This document shows, piece by piece, positions 1 through 6,925 of a DNA stretch of 34,879 nt. The position numbers and the translations under genes were made by a program. Every line of letters starts with the position of its first letter. Within the stretch, counting starts at the first letter, position 1. Below the pieces are notes generated by a model. The model saw only the letters and a program-made list of their open reading frames with translations, was not told the origin of the DNA and did no database searches. This DNA comes from Thermodesulfovibrionia bacterium. GTDB taxonomy: Bacteria > Nitrospirota > Thermodesulfovibrionia > UBA6902. The DNA lies in contig JAGVNU010000047.1 in the NCBI GenBank assembly GCA_020053105.1, positions 1 to 34,879 of the forward strand, in the 5' to 3' direction.

Positions 1-177
1 ACCTGATAATTTTTCAAGATGATTAGATGGCGGTATACGTAAATCCTGAAGCACCTCCGTTGCATCCAATATCTCAAGTTTGCGACGAGCAATTTGCTGA
101 ATTCCCTTTGGAATTCTCTTAGGGACCTCACGATTGCATAACTTTTCCGTTTCTTTGCCCGCAAAACTTTTAATCAT
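1..177 (-). CDS. higB: HigB/RelE-family toxin, N-terminal part (runs off the window)
   Basis: The reverse strand from the ATG at 177 stays open for 59 codons to the window edge. It begins MIKSFAGKETEKL and contains IARRKLEILDAT and LQDLRIPPSNHLEKL, which is the recognisable N-terminal half of HigB-type (RelE/ParE superfamily) toxins, ribosome-dependent mRNA endonucleases of about 92 residues. The partner antitoxin HigA normally lies immediately downstream, which here is outside the window. No Shine-Dalgarno precedes the ATG, and a promoter ends only 8 bases before it, so the transcript may be leaderless. The identification is from memory of family sequences. The truncation is caused by the window, not by mutation. 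Confidence 0.8.
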   Translation of the reverse strand, partial: MIKSFAGKETEKLCNREVPKRIPKGIQQIARRKLEILDATEVLQDLRIPPSNHLEKLSG

Positions 178-180
178 TAC

Positions 181-226
181 GTCTAATAGTATCGCATGGC
201 GTTAATAATGTCAAACGGTATTAGAC
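181..226 (-). promoter_or_regulatory. higB promoter inside an inverted repeat
   Basis: Reading the minus strand, TTGACA (214-209) is followed after exactly 17 bases by TACTAT (191-186), 8 bases before the higB ATG. The promoter is flanked by a perfect 8-bp inverted repeat, GTCTAATA (181-188) and TATTAGAC (219-226) on the plus strand. HigA antitoxins repress their own promoter by binding palindromes, so this repeat is a reasonable operator candidate. That role is inferred. Confidence 0.5.
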
Positions 227-229
227 ACA

Positions 230-935
230 GGTAATGTCAATCATTTTGTGTAAATTCCTTTAAAGGCTTCTTTCCCCATTGTTCGTTTAGGTGACTCAGC
301 ACTGCGTAGACGATTCTTTCGATGCTCTGATCGTGATTGAAACAACTCATAGGCCGTGTCCTTCGTCTCACCTCCCTGAAGGCCCTCTCAATAACGTTTG
401 TCGTACGTACCTTAACCCGTATCTTGCTGGGGCAACTATAGAAATTAAGCAGTTCATCAATAGCCTTTTCTATGCACCTGACCGCCTTTGGGGCGATAGG
501 CCCCCATTTCTTTTCCCATTTGCTGTATGCCCGCTCGGCTTCTCTCTTGTTCGTAGCATTGTATATCGCCCTGGCTTCCTTTATACAGCTGTCACGCTGC
601 TTCTTCTTGAGATAATTGGCCACGTTACGGAGCTTGTGCGCCCAGCAACGTTGTCTCTTCACAAATGACCAGACTAAATCTACAGCGTTCTCAAGTCCTG
701 CGTTGCCGTCTGTAACTACAAGCCCCAGGGCCTCACCAATCAGGCCCCTGCGGTAAAGATTATTGAGAAACCTCCACCACATTTTCTCGCTCTCGGCATT
801 CGCCACACTAAAGTCTATACGCTCTCTTTTCCCGTCAACCCCTATGCCATAGGCCACAAGAACTACCCTCTTCTTCGCTCCAAATCCGGTCTTCCTCTTT
901 TTTACTACCGTGCCTGGATACAAAGCTGAACGCCC
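230..935 (-). mobile_element. IS256-family element, 3' remnant with one terminal end
   Basis: The outer end is visible at 230-256. It starts GGTAATGTCAA and ends TTTTGTGTAAA, the typical IS256-family terminus, and it overlaps the transposase stop codon. No matching end (ACACAAAA followed by GACATTACC) is found in the next kilobase on the other side, and the transposase reading frame breaks near 921-935. The element is therefore a one-ended relic. Its preserved end sits 4 bp outside the inverted repeat of the higB promoter. Confidence 0.6.
237..923 (-). pseudogene. IS256-family (mutator type) transposase, N-terminally truncated
   Basis: The 228-residue product matches the C-terminal part of IS256/mutator DDE transposases, which are normally about 400 residues. 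Visible signatures are VVTDGNAGLENAV (second catalytic Asp region), QRCWAHKLRNVANYL, RTTNVIERAFREVRRRTRPM (catalytic Glu within TNVIERAFRE) and the usual C-terminal PLKEFT. The N-terminal DNA-binding part and the first catalytic Asp (usually in a LDG-like motif just upstream of this point) are missing. The only possible start is a TTG at 923, preceded by an in-frame stop 15 bases upstream and no ribosome binding site. It is therefore not expected to make an active enzyme. Confidence 0.8.
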
Positions 936-986
936 TTATTAATCAAGATTTCTTCAGACGGCGACGTTCAATTAAGGGAGGGAGAC

Positions 987-1363
987 ATGAATAAACTATT
1001 AATTCTATTGTCACTTGTCTGTATGGGTCTTGCGAGTTGTGCTCCATCAAATATCACTTGCCTCTAAGTGGGATTCTGGTGTAAGTGGCGCCAATGCTGA
1101 AACGCGTTGTGAGCATTTATTGACTGACGTAATGATTTTACTGCAGAGGGAAGAAGAAGCATGATACACCCATGACATTCTTATCAGAGAGTATTTAAGT
1201 CTGACCATGTCTAAGATGATGCAAAGATAACTTTACAGAAGCAGTACAGAACTCTGAACCTGGCATCTTTAAAAAGACAAATCACGCGACTTCAGCAAAA
1301 GCTCCTTCGCCTGTCTTCAATGAAGAAATCGATGAGGAAACCGAATGCAGCCTGAGCGCTTGA
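987..1363 (+). pseudogene. Small lipoprotein gene broken by two frameshifts
   Basis: An ATG at 987 follows a strong Shine-Dalgarno (GGGAGGGAG). It encodes MNKLLILLSLVCMGLASC, a clear lipoprotein signal peptide with LASC lipobox, then stops after 26 codons (TAA at 1065). Protein-like sequence continues in the next frame from 1063 to 1164 (contains ETRCEHLLTDVMILLQ). It continues in the third frame from 1220 to 1363 (contains FNEEIDEETEC). Successive shifts through all three frames suggest one decayed secreted lipoprotein of roughly 110-125 residues. I do not recognise the family. Alternatively, only the 26-residue peptide is real and the rest is chance. Confidence 0.35.
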
Positions 1364-1467
1364 TTTCAGATAATGCTGCAACATGGGTTGCCGCAAGAAT
1401 ATCGATCCTAGCTAATTATACAAAGCCGCTTTCACGGCAGCTGATATCAATTCATCAGCATAAACCA

Positions 1468-1533
1468 ATTTCGTATAGATTTTTACATGAAGCAACGCTT
1501 ATCATTTCATATCGATTTCTGCTTGAGGCAACG
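1468..1533 (+). repeat. Imperfect tandem repeat, 36-bp period
   Basis: Two 30-base copies at 1468-1497 and 1504-1533 agree at 24 of 30 positions. Both begin ATTTC and end GCAACG. In frame they read ISYRFLHEAT and ISYRFLLEAT. I see no gene around them. Confidence 0.5.
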
Positions 1534-1665
1534 GGCACTGTTATATTCATATTTCTGTTTCTCATACACATTATGATTTGAGTTAAAAAGTGCACTGTGC
1601 ATTGGCGGTTTTGCCAATCACTATGAAGGCCAGAGGCTAAAGTTTTTACTGACAACTACCGAGAT

Positions 1666-1671
1666 TATAAT
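1666..1671 (+). promoter_or_regulatory. Candidate -10 box for the small Lys-rich ORF
   Basis: A perfect TATAAT lies 48 bases before the ATG at 1720. No good -35 is seen at 16-18 bases, only weak T-rich sequence. Together with the strong terminator at 1790-1823 it would give a transcript of about 145 nt. Inferred. Confidence 0.3.
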
Positions 1672-1719
1672 TTAAATTCATTGTAAGCATAACAGGTTGC
1701 AATGGAGAAAGGAGAATAC

Positions 1720-1761
1720 ATGGCAAAAGCAAAGGCAAAACCGGCCAAGAAAAAGAAATAA
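1720..1761 (+). CDS. Tiny Lys/Ala-rich peptide ORF (13 residues)
   Basis: The ATG follows AAAGGAG at a good 6-base spacing and encodes MAKAKAKPAKKKK before TAA. The composition, alternating Lys/Ala then a lysine run, resembles tails of histone H1-like nucleic-acid-binding proteins, but nothing so short can be assigned a function. The supporting features are a canonical ribosome binding site, a TATAAT upstream and a very strong intrinsic terminator just downstream. It may instead be part of a small non-coding RNA, or a remnant of a longer basic protein gene. Confidence 0.4.
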   Translation: MAKAKAKPAKKKK

Positions 1762-1789
1762 GGTACAGCAGAGACAGCATGTATCTGAC

Positions 1790-1823
1790 AAAAAGGGCTT
1801 GGGCATACCAAGCCCTTTTTGTT
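1790..1823 (+). terminator. Strong rho-independent terminator
   Basis: A perfect 13-bp stem is formed by AAAAAGGGCTTGG (1790-1802) and CCAAGCCCTTTTT (1808-1820), with a 5-base loop. T-rich sequence (TTTTTGTTT) runs through and past the stem. It ends the short transcript carrying the 13-residue ORF and isolates trpB2 from the decayed region. The poly-A side also allows function on the minus strand. Confidence 0.9.
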
Positions 1824-1917
1824 TGAGAACCTGCCAAAACCGTTTCGCAAACCAATCTTCGCTGATGCTTACTGCAAACCTTCATCAGATCGCATTTGCA
1901 GTTTAGATTACGGGATA

Positions 1918-1926
1918 TGCTACTAT
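1918..1926 (+). promoter_or_regulatory. Candidate extended -10 promoter for trpB2
   Basis: TGCTACTAT matches an extended -10 element (TG-N-TAnnAT). A TTGCAG lies 19 bases upstream (1896-1901), a long spacer for a -35. Transcription would begin near 1933, about 60 bases before the trpB2 start. Confidence 0.3.
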
Positions 1927-1993
1927 TATCGGTAACAGCTCTGCATGTAATGTTTTCAGCAAATATCGAGATGACTAATTTCAAGGAGGAAAT

Positions 1994-3346
1994 ATGAGAG
2001 AGACAAAAATCATTCTGTCAGATAAAGAGATACCAAAGAAATGGTATAACATCATGGCGGACATGCCAAATCTTCCGAAGCCGCCCCTGCATCCCGCCAC
2101 AAAACAGCCTATCGGCCCGGATGATCTCTCTGCAATATTTCCGATGGTGCTGATAGAGCAGGAAGTAAGTCAGGAACGCTGGATTGACATACCTGAGGAA
2201 GTGCTTGATATTTATTCCCTCTGGAGACCGTCACCGCTTTACAGGGCGCACAGACTCGAAAAGGCGCTGAATACTCCAGCAAAGATCTATTATAAATATG
2301 AAGGTGTCAGCCCTGCCGGAAGTCATAAACCGAATACGTCCATACCGCAGGCATACTACAATAAACAGGCAGGCATGAAAAGGATAGCCACGGAAACAGG
2401 GGCCGGTCAGTGGGGTTCGTCAATGGCGCTCGCGGGAAATCTATTCGGACTGGATGTCACCGTCTATATGGTCAAGGTCAGCTATGCCCAGAAACCGTAC
2501 CGAAGAATCTCCATGGAAACCTGGGGGGCCACTGTTCATGCAAGCCCGTCGACTGTTACCCAATCCGGGAGAAAGGCGCTTGAGGCAGACCCGGACAATC
2601 CCGGCAGCCTCGGCCTTGCCATCTCAGAGGCGGTTGAAGATGCCGCCACCCACGATGATACAAACTATGCCCTGGGATCTGTCCTGAATCATGTCTGCAT
2701 GCATCAGACAGTCATTGGACTGGAGGCAATAAAACAGTTTGAGCTCGTAAATGATTATCCGGATATTATTATCGGCTGCTGCGGAGGGGGAAGCAATCTC
2801 GCAGGTATCAGCTTCCCGTTTTTACGGGACAAGATAAACGGCAGGGACCTCAGAGTCATTGCAGTTGAACCCACGTCATGCCCTACCCTCACTAAGGGCG
2901 ACTTCAGGTATGACTATGGCGACGTTGCAGGACTGACCCCGTTTCTTATGATGTACACTCTCGGCCACGACTTCATCCCGCCGGGGATCCATGCGGGTGG
3001 ACTGAGATACCATGCAGACTCCCCGCTCGTATGCCAGCTTTACCATGACGGATTGATAGAGGCAAAGGCCTATCATCAGATGGGAGTGTTTGAGGCCGCA
3101 TTACAGTTTGCGCGGACAGAAGCCATAATCCCCGCCCCTGAAACCGCTCACGCAATAAGAGCTGTGATTGACGAAGCGCTTTTGTGCAAAGAAGAAGGCA
3201 AAGAGAAGACCATTCTCTTTAATCTCAGCGGTCACGGATATCTCGACCTGCAGGCATATGCCGATTATATGGACGGTAAACTGAGTGACTACGAATACCC
3301 TGATGAAAAGATAAAGGAGGCGCTATCAAGGCTTCCCGTATTTTAA
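1994..3346 (+). CDS. trpB: Tryptophan synthase beta chain, TrpB2 type
   Basis: The enzyme condenses indole with L-serine to form L-tryptophan using PLP. At 450 residues, with a long N-terminal extension ([21 protein letters not shown]) and the motif [15 protein letters not shown], it is the TrpB2 subgroup rather than the roughly 400-residue TrpB1 paired with TrpA. The Schiff-base lysine is K112 in GSHKPNT. The PLP phosphate loop is [10 protein letters not shown] near residue 262. A perfect AAGGAGG precedes the ATG. No trpA or other trp gene is nearby, as is usual for TrpB2, which may salvage free indole. The gene stands alone, with 95 bases to cooC. Confidence 0.95.
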   Translation: MRETKIILSDKEIPKKWYNIMADMPNLPKPPLHPATKQPIGPDDLSAIFPMVLIEQEVSQERWIDIPEEVLDIYSLWRPSPLYRAHRLEKALNTPAKIYYKYEGVSPAGSHKPNTSIPQAYYNKQAGMKRIATETGAGQWGSSMALAGNLFGLDVTVYMVKVSYAQKPYRRISMETWGATVHASPSTVTQSGRKALEADPDNPGSLGLAISEAVEDAATHDDTNYALGSVLNHVCMHQTVIGLEAIKQFELVNDYPDIIIGCCGGGSNLAGISFPFLRDKINGRDLRVIAVEPTSCPTLTKGDFRYDYGDVAGLTPFLMMYTLGHDFIPPGIHAGGLRYHADSPLVCQLYHDGLIEAKAYHQMGVFEAALQFARTEAIIPAPETAHAIRAVIDEALLCKEEGKEKTILFNLSGHGYLDLQAYADYMDGKLSDYEYPDEKIKEALSRLPVF

Positions 3347-3353
3347 CGAACCT

Positions 3354-3368
3354 GTTCTCAGAGAGAAC
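3354..3368 (+). other. Small perfect hairpin after trpB2
   Basis: GTTCTC and GAGAAC form a 6-bp stem with a 3-base loop, 8 bases after the trpB2 stop. No T-run follows, so it is not a standard terminator. It could stabilise the transcript end. Confidence 0.3.
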
Positions 3369-3405
3369 ATTCCTGATATAATGGACTATCAGGGTTTATC
3401 TGATA

Positions 3406-3435
3406 TTCATCAAGACCGGACAGGAATGATATATT
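3406..3435 (+). promoter_or_regulatory. Candidate cooC promoter abutting the start codon
   Basis: TATATT (3430-3435) ends 6 bases before the cooC ATG. TTCATC (3406-3411) is a weak -35 with an 18-base spacer. There is no Shine-Dalgarno in the proper place, so initiation at or next to the ATG would give a leaderless mRNA. Inferred. Confidence 0.35.
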
Positions 3436-3441
3436 AATACC

Positions 3442-4209
3442 ATGGCATATGTAATCGCATTTGCAGGAAAGGGCGGTACAGGTAAGACCACCATTGCCGC
3501 TCTTACAGTCCGTTACCTTATCGAAAGGAAAAAGAAGGCGGTCCTCGCTGTCGATGCAGACAGCAATTCCTGCCTCAATGAGGCCCTCGGAGTTCAGATC
3601 CATGCGACCATCGGGAAACTGCGCGAAGAATCTCTGGCAACTGTACGGAGCGGTGGTGAACGGCCCGGCGGGATGAGCATGGAACAGCTCTTTGATTATC
3701 AGGTGCAGCAATCCATCATTGAGGCAAAGGGATTTGACCTCATGGTCATGGGCAGACCGGAAGGACCGGGCTGTTACTGCGCTGCCAATAATATCATCAG
3801 AAAGTATACTGATATACTGGCTGAAAAATATCCGTATGTAGTCCTGGACAACGAGGCGGGAATGGAGCATCTGAGCAGAAGGACCACTCACAAGGTCGAT
3901 CTTTTACTTGTCATAAGCGATCCCACCAGGAAAGGTGTTCAGACGGCAAACCGGATTAGCAGCCTGGTAGATGAACTAAACCTTGAAGTAGAAAGGCGCA
4001 AGCTTATAATTAACCGGGTATCTGATGAGAATTTTGAGAAAATAAAAAGCAGCGGGGTCGAACTTCCTTTTACAGATATATTCAACATCCCGGCGGACGA
4101 TAATATCTTCAACCTTGATCTCGAAGGCAGGCCCGTGTTTGATCTTCCTTCCGGTTCAGCTGCCGTTGAGAAAGCTTTTAAAATCCTGGACTTCTGTGAC
4201 ATTCCTTAA
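3442..4209 (+). CDS. cooC: CooC-type nickel-insertion ATPase for carbon monoxide dehydrogenase
   Basis: This is a MinD/ParA-class P-loop ATPase with the deviant Walker A GKGGTGKTT at residues 10-18 and an Asp-rich switch AVDADSN. The motif GPGCYCAAN near residue 111 carries the CxC pair that binds nickel between the two subunits of CooC dimers. CooC loads Ni into the C-cluster of CO dehydrogenase or CODH/acetyl-CoA synthase. No CODH gene lies in the window, so its client must be elsewhere. The length (255) is typical. The closest alternative is another CooC paralogue or a general MinD-like metal-cluster ATPase. Confidence 0.88.
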   Translation: MAYVIAFAGKGGTGKTTIAALTVRYLIERKKKAVLAVDADSNSCLNEALGVQIHATIGKLREESLATVRSGGERPGGMSMEQLFDYQVQQSIIEAKGFDLMVMGRPEGPGCYCAANNIIRKYTDILAEKYPYVVLDNEAGMEHLSRRTTHKVDLLLVISDPTRKGVQTANRISSLVDELNLEVERRKLIINRVSDENFEKIKSSGVELPFTDIFNIPADDNIFNLDLEGRPVFDLPSGSAAVEKAFKILDFCDIP

Positions 4210-4246
4210 TAAACTTAATACACACGAATAGGTTAGTAGGTTAAAT

Positions 4247-5275
4247 ATGCCAAAAGCAGTTGCATTATATTCCGGAGGACTGGACAGCACTCTAGCAATC
4301 CTTGTTATGAAGAGACATGGCGTAGATGTTACTGCCGTTACATTCATGAACCACTTCGGCTGTGATATAAGCGATAAGTCTTCCTGTTCAAAAGACCCCT
4401 TTGCTGCATCGGTCAAATTCGGCTTTCAGGTAAAACTTGCGCATCTGTCGGACAAGTTCCTGGAAATAGTAAAAAAACCCAAGCATGGGCATGGTAAAAA
4501 CATGAACCCCTGCATTGACTGCAGGATACTGATGTTAAAAGAGGCAAAAGAATTCATGAACCTTACCGGGGCCGACTTCCTAATTACAGGTGAAGTGGTC
4601 GGACAGAGACCTATGAGCCAGAGAAAAAACTGTTTCCCTATGATAGATAAGGCTGCGGACGTTAAAGGTCTTGTTGTAAGACCACTCTGCGGAAAGATAC
4701 TGCCGGTCACCATTCCTGAGGAGAAAGGACTTATCAGCAGGGACTTGCTCCTTGATTTCAACGGGCGTTCAAGAAAGCCCCAGATGGCGCTTGCAGAAGA
4801 GCTTGGCCTAACTGAATATCCGGCGCCCGCAGGAGGCTGCCTGCTTACCGAACCCAATTACTCTTATAGACTCAGGGAACTGCTTGATCACGATAGCGAC
4901 CCTGAATATAAAGACATCAACTTTCTGAGAATCGGCAGACACTTCCGGTATTCTCCTGAATGCAAAATCATAGTCGGAAGAAACAATGAAGAAAACGATA
5001 CAATCAAATCGCTTTCAGGTCCCGATGACTATATATTCGATGTACCTGGTTACGGAAGCCCCCTGACCTTGATCCTGGGTAAGGCAACCGATGGGGACAT
5101 CGCCCTTGCCGCAGCCCTGTGCGCGAGGTATTCCGATGCTAAGGAACTTAATGTCGTAATTGTTTCCATCACAAAAGGGGGAGTTGGCTACACCCTGGCA
5201 GTACACCCTGCGGGTGAAGAAGTAATAGATAACTACAGGATTGATAAGAAAAGTATTGCAATAAAGAGTGCGTAA
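4247..5275 (+). CDS. PP-loop tRNA-thiolation-like protein with C-terminal NFACT-R-like domain
   Basis: The N-terminus has the PP-loop SGGLDST (residues 9-15) of ATP pyrophosphatases, which adenylate a tRNA base before sulfur transfer (MnmA/ThiI group). Further motifs are NPCIDCR (CxxC, about residue 88) and PAPAGGCLLTEP (about 190-200), where the cysteine sits as in the MnmA-like catalytic pair. The C-terminal third (KIIVGRNNEEND onward) resembles the NFACT-R/DUF814 domain. The family is often annotated as a tRNA (5-methylaminomethyl-2-thiouridylate)-methyltransferase-like protein, but its substrate is not established. It follows cooC by 37 bases and is possibly co-transcribed. The ribosome binding site is weak. 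Confidence 0.7.
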   Translation: MPKAVALYSGGLDSTLAILVMKRHGVDVTAVTFMNHFGCDISDKSSCSKDPFAASVKFGFQVKLAHLSDKFLEIVKKPKHGHGKNMNPCIDCRILMLKEAKEFMNLTGADFLITGEVVGQRPMSQRKNCFPMIDKAADVKGLVVRPLCGKILPVTIPEEKGLISRDLLLDFNGRSRKPQMALAEELGLTEYPAPAGGCLLTEPNYSYRLRELLDHDSDPEYKDINFLRIGRHFRYSPECKIIVGRNNEENDTIKSLSGPDDYIFDVPGYGSPLTLILGKATDGDIALAAALCARYSDAKELNVVIVSITKGGVGYTLAVHPAGEEVIDNYRIDKKSIAIKSA

Positions 5276-5281
5276 TTGTTT

Positions 5282-6133
5282 CTAAAGTCTTACTGGCACA
5301 CCCTTAGACCTCAAGTACTCTTTTGCCTCCTGCACGGAGTATTCCCTATAGTGAAAAATCGACGCAGCTAGGGCAGCGTCTGCCTTTCCCTCGACAAGAC
5401 CTTCCCGGAGATGTTCGAGCGTCCCTACCCCTCCCGATGCAACAACCGGGATAGTGACTGTCTCCGAGATCTTTCTGGTAAGTTCGATATCAAAGCCGAT
5501 CTTTGTCCCGTCCCTGTCCATGCTTGTGAGGAGTATCTCCCCTGCCCCAAGCTCTTCCATCTTCTTTGCCCATTTCACGGCATCTATCTTACGCATCTTT
5601 CTGCCGCCGTGGGTAGAAAGTGCCCATACAGGTCCGCCATTAGAAGGGATCGTGAGTCTTACCGCACTCAATTCAGGGTCTTTCAGCCATGAAAGCCACG
5701 GTTCATCCGGTTCAAAGGTCATTTCCGGGTGGACCCTTTTTGCATCAACGGCGACAACTATGCACTGGCTTCCGAACCTCTCAGCCGCCTCTTTTATGAA
5801 GTACGGTGTCCGTACCGCGGTCGTGTTTATCGAGACCTTGTCGCAGCCTGCGTTTAGAAGGTCCCTGATATCATCAAGTGTTTTTATCCCGCCTCCAACC
5901 GTTAGAGGCATGAATACGTCATCCGCGGTCCTCGCCACCACATCCAGTATTGTCTTGCGCTTCTCATGCGAGGCGGTTATGTCAAGGAACACAAGTTCGT
6001 CAGCGCCCTGTTGATCATAGAACTTCGCATTCTCAACAGGATCGCCTGCATCAGTCAGGTTCTGAAAGTTGACACCCTTCACTACTCTTCCGTCCTTGAC
6101 GTCAAGGCATGGAATTATTCTTTTAGCAAGCAT
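5282..6133 (-). CDS. hisF: Imidazole glycerol phosphate synthase subunit HisF with an insertion
   Basis: HisF is the cyclase half of IGP synthase. It uses ammonia from HisH and PRFAR to make imidazole glycerol phosphate and AICAR. The catalytic aspartates D11 (CLDVKDG) and D130 (AVDAKRV) are in the exact canonical positions. [23 protein letters not shown] and VASGGVG are all present. It is 283 residues instead of about 253, because roughly 30 extra residues (about 135-168) lie between DAKRV and the THGGRK motif. Its ATG directly abuts the hisA stop codon (TGAATG), so hisA-hisF are co-transcribed. hisH is not in the window. Confidence 0.95.
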   Translation of the reverse strand: MLAKRIIPCLDVKDGRVVKGVNFQNLTDAGDPVENAKFYDQQGADELVFLDITASHEKRKTILDVVARTADDVFMPLTVGGGIKTLDDIRDLLNAGCDKVSINTTAVRTPYFIKEAAERFGSQCIVVAVDAKRVHPEMTFEPDEPWLSWLKDPELSAVRLTIPSNGGPVWALSTHGGRKMRKIDAVKWAKKMEELGAGEILLTSMDRDGTKIGFDIELTRKISETVTIPVVASGGVGTLEHLREGLVEGKADAALAASIFHYREYSVQEAKEYLRSKGVPVRL

Positions 6134-6859
6134 TCAGTCTTTCCTCTTGGTTATTTCTATTGCTGATTTCAGGTCCATAGTCCCTTCATAGAGCGCCTTG
6201 CCGGTTATCACACCCCACAGATTTTTTATCTTCAAAAGATCTTCAACATCATTTATTTTTGAAACGCCCCCTGAGGCAATAACAGGAATACTTAAAGCAT
6301 TTACCATTGCTTCCATAGCATTAAGATTAGGTCCCGTAAGCATGCCGTCCCTGGAAATGTCAGTATAAATAATGCCTGCAATTCCCGCGTCCTGCATCTT
6401 CTTTGCAAAATCAATTGCGCCGAACTCGGTGACCTCAACCCATCCTTTAATAGCGACTTTGCCGTCCTTCGCGTCAATTCCAGCGAGCACTTTCCCTGGA
6501 AATTTATCAGCTGAGAGCTTGACCATATCAGGGTCTTTGGCTGCCGCAGTCCCGATTATCACGCGATCAACACCAAGGGATATTAGCTGTTCAATCCTCT
6601 TAATGTCGCGTATCCCGCCGCCGACCTCGATTGGAATATCAATGGCCTTTCTGATCGCGCTTATCTTGTCAAAATTCTTCTGGTCTCCAGTGAAAGCTCC
6701 GTCGAGGTCCACCACGTGAAGAAGCTCTGCCCCCATCTGCGCCCAATGCCCGGCCATCGCGGCAGGATCGTCTGAATAAACAGTGACATCTTCCTTCCTT
6801 CCCTGCAAAAGGCGGACGCATTTGCCGTCTTTGAGGTCGATCGCGGGTATCATTATCAT
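6134..6859 (-). CDS. hisA: Phosphoribosylformimino-5-aminoimidazole carboxamide ribotide isomerase
   Basis: HisA isomerises ProFAR to PRFAR, the step just before HisF. It is a beta/alpha barrel of 241 residues with the catalytic Asp D8 (PAIDLKDG) and the second Asp in YTDISRDGML, plus VGGGIRD and VIASGGVS phosphate loops. The ATG at 6859 has no Shine-Dalgarno, and a -10 box ends 6 bases before it. The ATG two codons in (6853) is the conventional family start (MIPAIDL) and is the alternative. First gene of the hisA-hisF pair. Confidence 0.95.
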   Translation of the reverse strand: MIMIPAIDLKDGKCVRLLQGRKEDVTVYSDDPAAMAGHWAQMGAELLHVVDLDGAFTGDQKNFDKISAIRKAIDIPIEVGGGIRDIKRIEQLISLGVDRVIIGTAAAKDPDMVKLSADKFPGKVLAGIDAKDGKVAIKGWVEVTEFGAIDFAKKMQDAGIAGIIYTDISRDGMLTGPNLNAMEAMVNALSIPVIASGGVSKINDVEDLLKIKNLWGVITGKALYEGTMDLKSAIEITKRKD

Positions 6860-6865
6860 GCGTTG

Positions 6866-6895
6866 AGTATATCAGATGGGTTTTGTGTCAGGCAA
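6866..6895 (-). promoter_or_regulatory. hisAF promoter
   Basis: On the minus strand, TTGCCT (6895-6890) and TATACT (6871-6866) are separated by 18 bases. The -10 box ends 6 bases before the hisA ATG, so transcription should begin at or next to the start codon. Confidence 0.5.
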
Positions 6896-6925
6896 CTGTT
6901 GACGGCGGCAATTGCTTCATTTTCA

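Larger units (their letters stand above)
924..1665. other. Decayed accessory DNA without an intact gene
   Basis: Beyond the lipoprotein remnant (987-1363) and one tandem repeat (1468-1533), I see no convincing coding sequence. The longest open frame, 1345-1581, has no ribosome binding site and includes the tandem repeat. Codon use is unlike neighbouring genes. This stretch looks like the scar of past insertions and deletions next to the IS256 relic. Confidence 0.5.

Noticed and set aside
291-668. Open frame of 125 codons on the plus strand
   Set aside because: It lies antisense to the IS256 transposase, whose protein motifs are unmistakable.
1345-1581. 78-codon open frame with repeated ISYRFL segments
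   Set aside because: There is no ribosome binding site, it overlaps the end of the lipoprotein remnant, and the repeat is better explained as DNA duplication.
3358-3891. 177-codon minus-strand open frame across cooC
   Set aside because: It is a shadow of cooC, whose P-loop and CxC motifs are clear.
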